From an uncultured SAR86 cluster bacterium (lineage in GTDB: Bacteria > Pseudomonadota > Gammaproteobacteria > Magnimaribacterales > D2472): a DNA stretch of 38,842 bases. The translations under genes and the position numbers were made by a program. Shown one piece after another: positions 1 to 8,394 of the stretch (its first letter is position 1; every line of letters begins with the position of its first letter). The stretch spans positions 1-38,842 of the forward strand of contig CABWYS010000007.1 in NCBI GenBank assembly GCA_902509555.1, in the 5' to 3' direction. Under the pieces are notes generated by a model. It saw only the letters and a list, made by a program, of their open reading frames with translations, ran no database searches and was not told the DNA's origin.

Positions 1-1
1 C

Positions 2-1189
2 TTGCATGCAGAAGATCCGCTTTCAACAATGAATGCCCTCAATCAAATTGGAGCCGGCATTACAGTTGATGAAAATGGCTTGGTTCATTTGTGTAAAAGA
101 AATTATATTTTTCAAAATTGTGATGAGCTACTTAATCTTGGGAATTCTGGGACTGGCCTGCGTCTTATGCTGGGTCTGACTTCTGGAATTGGTTTAAACC
201 TTTCTTTTTGTGGTGATGAGTCTTTGTCTTCTCGACCAATGAGCAGGGTAATAAACCCATTAACCGAAATGGGTGCCAACATTAAATCATCAAGCGGTAA
301 GTTACCCATTTCAATATCGGCAACATCACTTCAAAAGCAATACAGATATGAGTTGCCAGTGGCAAGTGCTCAAGTAAAATCAAGCATCTTATTGGCTGGC
401 CTAGCTTCAGGGGCCGGCGTTGAAATTATTGAACCTATTCAAACAAGAGACCATACAGAAAGAATGCTAAAAAACTTTGGTGCAAATATAGAAATTGCAT
501 CTGAGGGAAGTAAGAATATTATTCAATTGGCACCCTCCAATCATTTGCATGCTAAAAATTATAAAGTGGTGGGTGACATTTCTTCGGCTGCTTTTTTAAT
601 AGTAGCCGCCTTAATAAGTGATTCACCAGGGCTAGAAATTACAAATGTTGGAATGAACCCCTCAAGAACAGGAGTGTTGCAAGCTTTGCAAAATATGGGT
701 GCAGATATTGAGGTAAGAAATCAAAGACTAGAGTCAGGAGAGCCTTGCGCTGACTTAATAATTAAAAAATCTATATTAAAAGGCGTGGAACTTTCTGGGG
801 ATATTATTCCAAATATTATCGATGAAATTCCTATCATTTCTATTGCAGCTGCATTTGCAGAGGGTGAGACAATAATTCGAGATGCAGAAGAGTTAAGAGT
901 CAAGGAATCAGACAGGCTAAAAGCTGTTTCTGATGGTTTCACTAGACTTGGAGTAGCACATAAAAATTTTGAAGATGGGATGAGTATTATGGGAAGCCCA
1001 AATACACTTTTAATTGAGCAACATATTTTTATTGAATCTCATGAAGATCATAGGATTGCTATGAGTTTTTTGATTGCCGGTTTGAAATGTTCAAAACCAA
1101 TTACAGTAAAGGATTGTAAAAATATTTTTACATCATTTCCTGATTTCATAGAGTTAATTTCTTCTATAGGATATAAGCTTGAAAAATAA
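2..1189 (+). CDS. aroA: 3-phosphoshikimate 1-carboxyvinyltransferase (EPSP synthase), 5' end missing
   Basis: The cytoplasmic sixth step of the shikimate pathway: transfer of enolpyruvyl from PEP to shikimate 3-phosphate. The frame is open to the left edge, so base 2 is not the real start; roughly 35-45 N-terminal residues, including the PGDKS-type phosphate loop, lie outside. Visible motifs, numbered from base 2, are NSGTGLR (48-54), SRPM (77-80), SAQVK (122-126), RDHTE (149-153), GDISSAAF, and a C-terminal half with DEIP, LRVKESDR and EDHRIAM. The SAQxK and RxHxE motifs resemble class II EPSP synthases rather than the E. coli type. Its stop overlaps the cmk start by 11 bases. In many gammaproteobacteria aroA is fused to tyrA; whether that holds here cannot be seen. 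Confidence 0.95.
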   Translation: MHAEDPLSTMNALNQIGAGITVDENGLVHLCKRNYIFQNCDELLNLGNSGTGLRLMLGLTSGIGLNLSFCGDESLSSRPMSRVINPLTEMGANIKSSSGKLPISISATSLQKQYRYELPVASAQVKSSILLAGLASGAGVEIIEPIQTRDHTERMLKNFGANIEIASEGSKNIIQLAPSNHLHAKNYKVVGDISSAAFLIVAALISDSPGLEITNVGMNPSRTGVLQALQNMGADIEVRNQRLESGEPCADLIIKKSILKGVELSGDIIPNIIDEIPIISIAAAFAEGETIIRDAEELRVKESDRLKAVSDGFTRLGVAHKNFEDGMSIMGSPNTLLIEQHIFIESHEDHRIAMSFLIAGLKCSKPITVKDCKNIFTSFPDFIELISSIGYKLEK

Positions 1190-1841
1190 TAATATTATTA
1201 CTGTTGATGGCCCATCTGCATCTGGCAAAGGATCGCTTGCTAAAGCATTAGCAAAAGAACTCAATTTTATTTTATTAGATAGCGGCTTACTTTATCGAGC
1301 ATATTCATATTGTTTTGATCAGGGTCAAAATCATTCTTCTGCAAAGAACCTCTTTTCCAATTTAAAAATTGATAGCATTGATCATGAGATGCATGTTTTT
1401 GAGGATAATACAGATATTACTTCAACCCTTAGACATGAAAATATAGCTAAATCAGCATCTCAATTGAGCAGTTTAAAAGAAACTAGAGATAACTTAATTA
1501 GTTTTCAAAGAGACCTAGCCAGTGACAATGGATTGGTTGCGGATGGCAGGGATATGGGCACTGTTGTATTTCCAGATGCTGGGACTAAAATTTTTTTAGT
1601 TGCTGATGCAGAAGTAAGAGCAAAGAGAAGGTTTTTAGAGTTGCAGAATGCGGGTCAAGGCGTTAATATGCGCGATCTAATTGAAGATATTAGATTGCGA
1701 GATGAAGCAGATAAGGCAAGAGAAATATCTCCTTTGATGCCAGCGGATGATTCCATTGAAGTGAATTCCTCTGATCTGACTCCTCAAGAAGTATTAGAAA
1801 TAGTTTTAAAAATTTATAAAGAACATACCAAGGAAGTATAA
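1179..1841 (+). CDS. cmk: Cytidylate kinase
   Basis: Phosphorylates CMP and dCMP with ATP in the cytoplasm. The P-loop GPSASGKGS lies at residues 10-18, right at the N-terminus, and [15 protein letters not shown] in the middle is the typical CMP-binding segment; the length of 220 residues is normal. No ATG fits the family N-terminus. TTG at 1179 is chosen because AGG at 1168-1170 lies 8 bases upstream and it places the P-loop correctly. The gene overlaps the end of aroA and ends 5 bases before rpsA, as in the conserved aroA-cmk-rpsA order, so translational coupling is likely. Confidence 0.95.
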   Translation: MKNNNIITVDGPSASGKGSLAKALAKELNFILLDSGLLYRAYSYCFDQGQNHSSAKNLFSNLKIDSIDHEMHVFEDNTDITSTLRHENIAKSASQLSSLKETRDNLISFQRDLASDNGLVADGRDMGTVVFPDAGTKIFLVADAEVRAKRRFLELQNAGQGVNMRDLIEDIRLRDEADKAREISPLMPADDSIEVNSSDLTPQEVLEIVLKIYKEHTKEV

Positions 1842-1846
1842 AAAAT

Positions 1847-3154
1847 ATGTCAGAAAGCTTTGCTGCACTATTAGATGAAAGTCTAAGCACACTAGAAATG
1901 CAACCCGGCTCCATTGTCACAGGAGTTGTCTTAGATGTTGATAAGGAATGGGTGACAGTCCATGTTGGATTAAAATCAGAGGGAGTCATCTCCTTAGATG
2001 AGTTCAGGAATAATGATGGATCTATTCAAATTGAATCTGGCGATGAAGTCCAAGTTGCTTTAGAGGCAGTTGAGGATGGATATGGAGAGACTCGAATCTC
2101 CCGTGAAAAGGCAAGAAAAATTGGAACTTGGAAAAAGCTTGAAGAAGCCTTAGAGACCGGAGAATTTGTTGAAGGAAAGGTTCTAACAAGAGTTAAAGGT
2201 GGTTTTTCTGTTGAGGTTGATGTTGTTAAAGCATTTCTTCCTGGATCACTTGTAGATATTAGACCTGTCAAGGAAGCCCCAGAGCTTGAGAATACTGTTC
2301 AAGAATTTAAAGTTATTAAGTTAGACTACAAAAGGAATAATGTTGTTCTATCAAGAAAAGCTGTTTTAGAGAAAATTAATTCTGCCGAAAAAGTTGAGTT
2401 GTTAAAAAATCTTGATGAAGGCCAAATCGTTAAAGGAGTAGTCAAAAACTTAACTGACTATGGTGCCTTTGTTGATCTGGGAGGTCTAGACGGCTTATTG
2501 CATATAACTGATATTTCATGGTCAAGGGTTACTAACCCGTCTGAGGTTTTAAGCCTTGGTCAAGAAATTGATGTAAAAATATTAAGTTTTGATAAAGAAA
2601 AACTTCGCGTTTCATTAGGGTTGAAGCAGATCCAAAATGATCCATGGGAAACAATTGAAGGCAAATATTCAGTTGGCGGTGTTTATGAGGCTACAGTTTC
2701 AAATTTAACAGACTATGGATGCTTTGCTGAGCTTGAACAGGGCGTTGAGGGATTAATACATTTATCAGAGCTAGATTGGACTAATAAAAATATACATCCA
2801 TCAAAGGTTGTTGATTTAGAAGAAAAAATCAAGGTCATGGTTTTAGAGATTGATCATGATAAGAGAAGAATTTCTCTTGGCTTAAAACAAACAAAAGCTA
2901 ATCCCTGGACAGAATTTGCTAACAAGTATGGATTGGGTGACTCCGTTGAAGGCAGCATTAAATCCGTAACTGATTTTGGTATTTTTGTAGGTTTAGAGGG
3001 CGACATAGATGGCTTGATTCACCTTTCTGATATTACTGAAGATGAAAATCCCGCTAAAGCAATGGAAAATTATAAAAAGGGTGACAAGCTTTCTTGTATC
3101 ATTTTTGGAATTGATGCTGAAAGAGAAAGGATTTCACTTAAGCTTAGTGCTTAA
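1847..3154 (+). CDS. rpsA: 30S ribosomal protein S1, five-domain form
   Basis: S1 binds mRNA on the 30S subunit and helps start translation. The 435 residues hold five S1 (OB-fold) repeats, starting at about residues 20, 105, 190, 275 and 360. The last three carry the diagnostic pattern TDYG/TDFG, then a GL(I/L)H motif, then RISLGLK-type ends. Enterobacterial S1 has about 557 residues and six domains, so domain 6 and the C-terminal tail are missing. The protein ends cleanly after ISLKLSA, with no sign of a frameshift before the tRNA gene. AAGGAAG at 1830-1836 lies 10 bases before the ATG. In relatives ihfB follows rpsA; here it does not. Confidence 0.95.
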   Translation: MSESFAALLDESLSTLEMQPGSIVTGVVLDVDKEWVTVHVGLKSEGVISLDEFRNNDGSIQIESGDEVQVALEAVEDGYGETRISREKARKIGTWKKLEEALETGEFVEGKVLTRVKGGFSVEVDVVKAFLPGSLVDIRPVKEAPELENTVQEFKVIKLDYKRNNVVLSRKAVLEKINSAEKVELLKNLDEGQIVKGVVKNLTDYGAFVDLGGLDGLLHITDISWSRVTNPSEVLSLGQEIDVKILSFDKEKLRVSLGLKQIQNDPWETIEGKYSVGGVYEATVSNLTDYGCFAELEQGVEGLIHLSELDWTNKNIHPSKVVDLEEKIKVMVLEIDHDKRRISLGLKQTKANPWTEFANKYGLGDSVEGSIKSVTDFGIFVGLEGDIDGLIHLSDITEDENPAKAMENYKKGDKLSCIIFGIDAERERISLKLSA

Positions 3155-3204
3155 TTTTTTTAGAATACCTAAAGCAAGTAACCTATTGATCGAACAAACT
3201 AATT

Positions 3205-3291
3205 GCCCAGGTGGTGGAATTGGTAGACACAAGGGACTTAAAATCCCTCGAAGGCAACTTCGTGCCGGTTCAAGTCCGGCTCTGGGCACCA
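3205..3291 (+). tRNA. tRNA-Leu (anticodon UAA)
   Basis: The acceptor stem GCCCAGG pairs with TCTGGGC (one G-U), followed by discriminator A and an encoded CCA ending at 3291. The anticodon stem AGGGA/TCCCT encloses the loop CTTAAAA, which gives anticodon UAA and decodes UUA. There is a long variable arm typical of class II tRNAs and a T arm with GGTTCAAGTCC. It lies 50 bases after rpsA and 16 bases before the next gene, so it may be processed from a shared transcript. Confidence 0.97.
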
Positions 3292-3307
3292 TCACATCTC
3301 ATTTTGC

Positions 3308-3907
3308 ATGATCAAATTTCTTAATCTAAATTCTGAAAAACCCTATATTCATTTTCAATCTCTTTATCAGGAAGCCTTAGACAATGATCAAAAGGGTATA
3401 GAAGCGATTGCTGTTTCATCATATAACCAGATTAAAAACGAAGTTGAAGCAAGGTATGTAAATCTAAAATATATTGCCAATAATGAGTGGATATTTTTTT
3501 CAAATTACCATTCTCCTAAAGCAAGTCAGTTTGAGTCTCACAGCCAAGTTTCAATTCTTATTTACTGGGCAAGCATTAATACTCAAATTAGAATGAAAGC
3601 AAAAATCTGCAAAACATCTGCTGAATTATCAGATGAGCATTTCCAAGGCAGGACCAAAGAAAAAAATGCCTTAGCCTTAAGCTCCAATCAATCTCAAACT
3701 ATTGAATCATTTGATCAAGTTACAAAAAATTTTAATGAGAAGCTAGAGGCTATGACATCTGAAACGACAAGACCAAATTTCTGGGGCGGGTATTCTTTCA
3801 CTCCTTATTATTTTGAGTTTTGGCAAGGTCATGAAAATAGATTAAATAAAAGGCATGTCTTTGAGCAACAAGACATCGAATGGGTAGAACGATTTCTTCA
3901 GCCATAA
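3308..3907 (+). CDS. pdxH: Pyridoxine/pyridoxamine 5'-phosphate oxidase family protein, divergent PdxH
   Basis: PdxH makes pyridoxal phosphate by FMN-dependent oxidation of pyridoxine or pyridoxamine phosphate. The 199 residues follow the family from end to end: an ARYVNLKYI strand, FFSNYHSPKASQFE (equivalent to FYTNLGSRKAHQIE in E. coli), PNFWGGYSFTPYYFEFWQGHENRL, and a final tryptophan-containing WVERF strand. The C-terminal RLHDR of E. coli PdxH, which supplies active-site Arg197 and His199, reads RLNKR here, so the His is an Asn. The protein is somewhat shorter than the 218-residue E. coli enzyme. A PLP or PMP oxidase role is likely, but another flavin-dependent activity in the same fold is possible. 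Confidence 0.75.
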   Translation: MIKFLNLNSEKPYIHFQSLYQEALDNDQKGIEAIAVSSYNQIKNEVEARYVNLKYIANNEWIFFSNYHSPKASQFESHSQVSILIYWASINTQIRMKAKICKTSAELSDEHFQGRTKEKNALALSSNQSQTIESFDQVTKNFNEKLEAMTSETTRPNFWGGYSFTPYYFEFWQGHENRLNKRHVFEQQDIEWVERFLQP

Positions 3908-3910
3908 GAA

Positions 3911-3939
3911 TGTTTTCTTTTCATGAATAATGCTATAAA
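3911..3939 (+). promoter_or_regulatory. Candidate promoter for infC operon (extended -10)
   Basis: TGCTATAAA at 3931-3939 is an extended -10 element with hexamer TATAAA at 3934-3939. The -35 region at 3911-3916 (TGTTTT, 17-base spacing) is weak. It lies just after pdxH and would give a leader of about 85 bases before infC. Confidence 0.45.
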
Positions 3940-3979
3940 ATCCATCTCAATGTTAAGTCACTTAATAATTCATTTCTCA

Positions 3980-3998
3980 AATCAAAGATACTTTGATT
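3980..3998 (+). promoter_or_regulatory. Perfect 8-bp hairpin in the infC leader
   Basis: AATCAAAG (3980-3987) and CTTTGATT (3991-3998) are exact inverted repeats around the loop ATA. The hairpin lies 33 bases upstream of the probable infC start. It is followed by a pyrimidine-rich stretch but no clean T-run, so a leader structure is more likely than a pdxH terminator; both are possible. Confidence 0.5.
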
Positions 3999-4017
3999 AA
4001 TCTCTTTCCTACCATAT

Positions 4018-4033
4018 AAGGTCTCTAGCTATC
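4018..4033 (+). promoter_or_regulatory. infC ribosome binding site with probable AUC start codon
   Basis: TAAGG ends at 4021 and is followed 9 bases later by ATC at 4031-4033, in frame with infC. The next in-frame candidate, TTG at 4037, is 15 bases from the Shine-Dalgarno, which is too far. Known infC genes use AUU, AUC or AUA for autoregulation by IF3, so AUC fits. Confidence 0.65.
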
Positions 4034-4558
4034 GCTTTGAAGAAAAAATCAACGACTCCTATAAACCACAAAATCTATGCAAAAGAGGTTATGTTAATTG
4101 ACTCTGATGGAGAAAAAATTGGATTATTGGCCATTGATGAGGCTTTAGATGAGGCGAATAAAAAAAGTCTTGATCTAGTTCAGGTTTCCCCCTCTGATGC
4201 ACAGCCAGTAGTATGCAAACTATTGGATTTTGGTAAATTTCAATTTGAAAAGAAAAAAAGTACTGGCGGTTCTAAAAAACCAAAAAAGCAGTCACTAAAA
4301 GAGATTAAGTTTCGTCCAACAACTGATACAGGTGATTACAATATTAAATTAAAAAAGATAAAAAGCTTTATTAATGACGGAGATAAGACTAAAATCAGCG
4401 TTCGATTTAGAGGTAGGGAGATTTTAAATAGTAATTTAGGTCTTGACCTCTTAAATCGTTTGAGAGAAGACCTCCAAGATATTGCTCAAGTTGATCAAGA
4501 GCCATCTCTTGAAGGCAGGCAGTTGTTGATGGTTCTCTCGCAAATAAGAAAGAAATAA
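4031..4558 (+). CDS. infC: Translation initiation factor IF-3
   Basis: IF3 binds the 30S subunit, checks the start codon and initiator tRNA, and prevents premature joining of subunits. The protein shows the N-terminal domain ([25 protein letters not shown]), a lysine-rich linker, then the C-terminal domain with [20 protein letters not shown] and RFRGREI. Starting at ATC 4031 gives 175 residues beginning M-A-L-K-K-K; starting at TTG 4037 gives 173. ATC is preferred for Shine-Dalgarno spacing and because rare start codons are the hallmark of infC autoregulation. rpmI follows 2 bases after the stop. thrS, which often precedes infC in this phylum, is absent here. Confidence 0.96.
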   Translation: MALKKKSTTPINHKIYAKEVMLIDSDGEKIGLLAIDEALDEANKKSLDLVQVSPSDAQPVVCKLLDFGKFQFEKKKSTGGSKKPKKQSLKEIKFRPTTDTGDYNIKLKKIKSFINDGDKTKISVRFRGREILNSNLGLDLLNRLREDLQDIAQVDQEPSLEGRQLLMVLSQIRKK

Positions 4559-4560
4559 TT

Positions 4561-4758
4561 ATGGGCTACAAATTAAAAACACATTCAAGTGCAAAAAAGC
4601 GTTTCAAGGCTACTGGTAGTGGTTTAAAAAGAAGAAGTGCTTCTCGCGCTCATATCTTGACTAAGCAAACCACTAAAAGAAAACGTCATAATCGCGGCAT
4701 GATCAAGATGGCTGATGAGACAAAGAAAATAGCGCAAAAACTTCTATATAACATTTAA
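4561..4758 (+). CDS. rpmI: 50S ribosomal protein L35 (bL35)
   Basis: A small basic ribosomal protein of 65 residues. The start [21 protein letters not shown] and the central [18 protein letters not shown] match the family signature (KTxxxAxKRFKxTxxG and the AHxLxxK motif). It lies between infC and rplT in the universal infC-rpmI-rplT order, two bases after the infC stop, so coupled translation and shared autoregulation are expected. Confidence 0.97.
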   Translation: MGYKLKTHSSAKKRFKATGSGLKRRSASRAHILTKQTTKRKRHNRGMIKMADETKKIAQKLLYNI

Positions 4759-4763
4759 ATATC

Positions 4764-5111
4764 ATGCCAAGAGTAACGAAATCATTAGCTGCAAAAGCAA
4801 AACATAAGAAGGTTTTAAAAGCGACCAAGGGACATTATGGCGCAAGAAGCAGGTTATTTAAGACTGCTAAGCAATCTAATGTTAAGGCCTTACAATATGC
4901 TTTTAGAGATAGAAGAAATAAAAAGCGTACTTTTCGTTCACTATGGATTTCAAGGATCTCTGCTGCCTTGTTACCTTTAGAAGTTTCTTATAGCAGATTT
5001 ATTAATCAGCTTTCCAAGGCAGATATAAAACTAGATAGAAAATCTTTAGCTGGAATTGCATTTTCTGATCCTGATACTTTTAAGAAAATCGTAGAAAAAG
5101 TCAGGGTATAA
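4764..5111 (+). CDS. rplT: 50S ribosomal protein L20 (bL20)
   Basis: Assembly protein of the large subunit, 115 residues, normal length. The basic N-terminal extension (MPRVTKSLAAKAKHKKVLKA), GHYGARSRLFKTAKQ and the RDRRNKKRTFRSLWISRI block are all typical. In E. coli L20 represses its own operon; no leader pseudoknot could be assigned by eye here. It is 5 bases after rpmI and 7 bases before pheS. Confidence 0.97.
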   Translation: MPRVTKSLAAKAKHKKVLKATKGHYGARSRLFKTAKQSNVKALQYAFRDRRNKKRTFRSLWISRISAALLPLEVSYSRFINQLSKADIKLDRKSLAGIAFSDPDTFKKIVEKVRV

Positions 5112-5118
5112 TGTTCTC

Positions 5119-6102
5119 ATGCAAATCCCTCAGGATTTAATTGAAACAGCCGCGCTCAAATTAAAATCCATTCAATCAAAGGCTGAATTCTTTCAACTAA
5201 GAGCTCAATATCTTGGTAAAAAGTCTTTTGTTGTTAACGCATTCTCAAAGCTTAGAGATCTTCAATCAGATCAAAAAGTCATTGCCGCAAAAGAGTTAAA
5301 TGTTCTTAAGAATAAATTAACTAAATTATTTGAGACCTCTCTTGCAGATATAGAGGGCAAAAGTAACATTAAGAAATTAGATGTCACTCTTCCTGCTGAC
5401 CCCTTTTTGGTTGGTTCTGAGCACCCAATAACTAAAATTTCACAAAAAATTATTAACTATTTTACTCCATTAAATTATCAAATTTTTTCTGGAAATGAGA
5501 TAGAAACAGATTTTTACAATTTTGAAGCATTAAATTTTCCAGAAAATCACCCTGCAAGACAAATGCATGACACTTTTTATCTCAGCTCTAATAGCAAGTT
5601 AGAATATTTATTAAGAACGCATACCTCAAATACTCAAGTGCATGCAATGCTTTCAGAAGATCTACCCTTATATATGTTGTCTCCTGGCAGAGTATATAGA
5701 TGTGACTCTGATACAACACATCTACCAATGTTTACTCAAATTGAGGGTTTGGTAGTTGATGAGGACGTAACCTTTGGTGATTTAAAAGGAGTTTTAATCG
5801 ACTTTTTAGAAGACTTTTTTAATGAAAAAATGGAAGTTAGATTTAGGCCATCATATTTCCCTTTTACAGAACCTTCAGCAGAAGTAGATATAAAATTTGG
5901 AAAACAAGGATGGTTAGAGATTCTAGGATGTGGAATGGTTCATCCTAATGTATTAGATGGTTGCAACATAGACACAAAAAAATTTCGTGGTTTTGCCTTT
6001 GGTATGGGGGTTGAGCGATTAGCTATGCTTTATTACGGAGTAACAGACATCCGAGAATTTTATTCATCCAATCTAGATTTTTTAAATCAATTTCCATCAT
6101 GA
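5119..6102 (+). CDS. pheS: Phenylalanine-tRNA ligase alpha subunit
   Basis: Catalytic subunit of the (alpha-beta)2 phenylalanyl-tRNA synthetase. The 327 residues show an N-terminal coiled-coil (about 1-85), then class II synthetase motif 1 around HPITKISQKI, motif 2 around LLRTHTSNTQVHAM and GRVYRCDSDTTHLPMFTQIEG, and motif 3 GFAFGMGVERLAMLYYG near the C-terminus. Length matches E. coli PheS. Its TGA overlaps the pheT ATG (ATGA at 6099-6102), giving coupled synthesis of the two subunits. Confidence 0.97.
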   Translation: MQIPQDLIETAALKLKSIQSKAEFFQLRAQYLGKKSFVVNAFSKLRDLQSDQKVIAAKELNVLKNKLTKLFETSLADIEGKSNIKKLDVTLPADPFLVGSEHPITKISQKIINYFTPLNYQIFSGNEIETDFYNFEALNFPENHPARQMHDTFYLSSNSKLEYLLRTHTSNTQVHAMLSEDLPLYMLSPGRVYRCDSDTTHLPMFTQIEGLVVDEDVTFGDLKGVLIDFLEDFFNEKMEVRFRPSYFPFTEPSAEVDIKFGKQGWLEILGCGMVHPNVLDGCNIDTKKFRGFAFGMGVERLAMLYYGVTDIREFYSSNLDFLNQFPS

Positions 6103-8117
6103 AAATTCAATATTCATATTTAAAGAATTTTCTTAATACAAAGCTTAGTCAAAAAAAACTTAGCGATGTATTTACACAAGTTGGTTTTGAGTGCGAGATA
6201 GAAGGAAATCTAATAGAGTTTGACATCACTCCAAATCGAGGAGATGTGCTATCACTTAAGGGACTGGAAAGAGAATTCTATGCATATCAATCAACAAAAC
6301 CTAGCCGAAAACTAGAAACTTCATCATTAAAAAAACCGATCCAAGATAAGACAGTTATTAATCAAATTGATTCTTCTGGTTGTGGCAACTATCATTTAAT
6401 GCTGATTCATGGTTTGCAGAAAATAAATAATCTAGACGCTAAAAAGCAAAGCTTTATAGAGTCTGCCGGAATTCCATTAATCAATCCTTTGGTTGATTTA
6501 GGCAACTATGTAATGTTAGAAATTGGTGCGCCTATGCATGTATTTGATATGGCTAAGTTAGATCTACCAATTAATGTTCGCTTTCCTAAAGAAAACAATA
6601 CTTCAGTAACAGTTATTGGGGGTGATGTTAAAGATGTTCGGGCTTCATCGTTAACAATTCAGGATCAATCTGGGATCCAAGCGATAGCGGGGATTATTGG
6701 TAGCGAATCATCTTCAGTATCATCAAATACTTCCAACATAGCTGTTGAAGCTGCATTTTTTAGGCCTGAGGTTATTGTCAATCAAGCTAGAAAGTATGGA
6801 CTTGCCACTGATGCTTCTCATCGCTTTGAAAGAGGTGTAGATCCTGAGATACAGCAACTTGCATTAGAAAGATACCTATTCCTATTAAATCAAATAGCAG
6901 AATACGATTCAGTTGCACTCTATTGCTCTTATTCTCGCAGGACTAAAAAGAAAAATGTGAAATTGGATGTAGAAAGATTTAATAAGTTTTCAGGCCTAGC
7001 CTTAAAGGCAAATCAAGTAATTCTTATATTGAAAAATCTAGGTTTTAAGGATATTGATAGAGATAAAAATAATTTTACATTCAATATTCCTAGCCACAGG
7101 TTTGATATCTCTCTAGAAGAAGATTTGTACGAGGAAATATTAAGATCGTATGGGTATGACAATATACCTATATCAAAACCTAAGGCAGGACCTATCATCA
7201 AAAATAGGCAAGATAATGTATTAGACAGTCTTAGATTTGGCTTTGTCCATTCTGGCTTTAAAGAGTTGATGCATATGCCATTTATTTCAAGAGAGTCCTT
7301 CCAACAATTAAATTCTAATGATTGGACGGCTGCTGAACTTCAAAATCCAATAAATGAGAACGAGCCATTACTTAGAGGTAGGCTTTTCAGATCCCTATTC
7401 ACAGCAGTAAACAGCAATGTAAAAAAAGGATATTCATCGATTAAAGTTTTCGAGGCTGGCAACGTATTTAAAAAAGAAAAAACTGGCTTCACTCAATCAA
7501 TGCATTTATCAGGGATGATTTATCATCATGAACCTCAACAGAATTGGAGTCAGAAAGAATTGTTATATGACTTTTTTTCACTCAAGGCAGAAATCTCTAA
7601 ATTATTACAAACCCTAGGCTTGCAAAATATTGAGTTTCAAAAAGCGAGTCCTTTAATGCCATTCAATGAAAATGCATTAGATATATTTATTGGTAAAAAT
7701 AAGATTGCAGTGATTGGCGAAATAGATCTTTCTGTAACAGATAAGCTAGTTAAGAAACAAGCATATGGATTTGAAATTTATCCTGAAAAAATTTCATTAG
7801 TTTCCTCTAATCCAAAAATTAAAAAAACTAGCAAATTCCCCCTTTCAACTCGAGATATTAACATTGTCATAGATAAATCTATTGCTTACAAAGATGTTGA
7901 AAACTTTATTTCTAAAGGGGCAATTAAGTTCCTAACCTCATTTAGTCTTATTAATACTTTCGAAGGAAAAGATATCCCCGAAGGCTTTGTTAGCATGACA
8001 TTAGGATTTACTTTTCAAAGTAATTCCAAATCTTTATTAGAGTCTGAAATCAATGAATCAATGCAAACAATTTTGATGCTTTTAGAAAAAAGATTGAATG
8101 CTAAAATAAGGCTATGA
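6099..8117 (+). CDS. pheT: Phenylalanine-tRNA ligase beta subunit lacking the N-terminal tRNA-binding domain
   Basis: The non-catalytic and editing subunit of PheRS. It has 672 residues against about 795 in E. coli. The first 37 residues align with the E. coli N-terminus (up to GFECEIEGN), and the next residues are already IEFDITPNRGDVLSL, which in E. coli lies near residue 157. The EMAP/OB-fold tRNA-binding domain in between is gone. The rest is complete: the B3/B4 editing region (NYVMLEIGAPMHVFD, ATDASHRFERGVDPE), B5, the catalytic-like core, and a C-terminal FDX-ACB anticodon-binding domain from about residue 580 (FPLSTRDINIVID). It overlaps pheS and ihfA by 4 bases each. Confidence 0.95.
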   Translation: MKIQYSYLKNFLNTKLSQKKLSDVFTQVGFECEIEGNLIEFDITPNRGDVLSLKGLEREFYAYQSTKPSRKLETSSLKKPIQDKTVINQIDSSGCGNYHLMLIHGLQKINNLDAKKQSFIESAGIPLINPLVDLGNYVMLEIGAPMHVFDMAKLDLPINVRFPKENNTSVTVIGGDVKDVRASSLTIQDQSGIQAIAGIIGSESSSVSSNTSNIAVEAAFFRPEVIVNQARKYGLATDASHRFERGVDPEIQQLALERYLFLLNQIAEYDSVALYCSYSRRTKKKNVKLDVERFNKFSGLALKANQVILILKNLGFKDIDRDKNNFTFNIPSHRFDISLEEDLYEEILRSYGYDNIPISKPKAGPIIKNRQDNVLDSLRFGFVHSGFKELMHMPFISRESFQQLNSNDWTAAELQNPINENEPLLRGRLFRSLFTAVNSNVKKGYSSIKVFEAGNVFKKEKTGFTQSMHLSGMIYHHEPQQNWSQKELLYDFFSLKAEISKLLQTLGLQNIEFQKASPLMPFNENALDIFIGKNKIAVIGEIDLSVTDKLVKKQAYGFEIYPEKISLVSSNPKIKKTSKFPLSTRDINIVIDKSIAYKDVENFISKGAIKFLTSFSLINTFEGKDIPEGFVSMTLGFTFQSNSKSLLESEINESMQTILMLLEKRLNAKIRL

Positions 8118-8392
8118 CTTTGACCAAAAAAGATCTTAGCGCAATATTAAAAAAAGAATTAAAGCTTTCAGTTGATATATCTGATTCTTTCGTGGATGAG
8201 TTTTTTCAAGCTATAAAAACAACGCTTAGATCTCAAAAAACTCTAAAACTATCCGGATTTGGCTCTTTTAAAACATTTGCAACAAAAGAAAGAATCGGAA
8301 GAAATCCAAAGACCATGGAAAATTACAAGATTCTATCTCAAAATAAAGTTCGTTTTAGCCCCACTTCAAAAGCTAAGTATTTCTTAAATTAA
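8114..8392 (+). CDS. ihfA: Integration host factor alpha subunit
   Basis: DNA-bending protein that works as a heterodimer with IhfB. The 92 residues begin MTLTKKDLS, close to E. coli MALTKAEMS, and contain the beta-arm region LKLSGFGSF and the arm tip GRNPKT, whose proline intercalates at the DNA kink. Position directly after pheT is the standard gammaproteobacterial order. The start overlaps the pheT stop (ATGA) and the stop lies 2 bases before ihfB. Confidence 0.93.
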   Translation: MTLTKKDLSAILKKELKLSVDISDSFVDEFFQAIKTTLRSQKTLKLSGFGSFKTFATKERIGRNPKTMENYKILSQNKVRFSPTSKAKYFLN

Positions 8393-8394
8393 AC

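Noticed and set aside
3042-3311. Open frame of 89 codons over the rpsA end and tRNA-Leu
   Set aside because: It lies inside rpsA in another frame and then runs through the tRNA gene; its sequence is unlike any protein.
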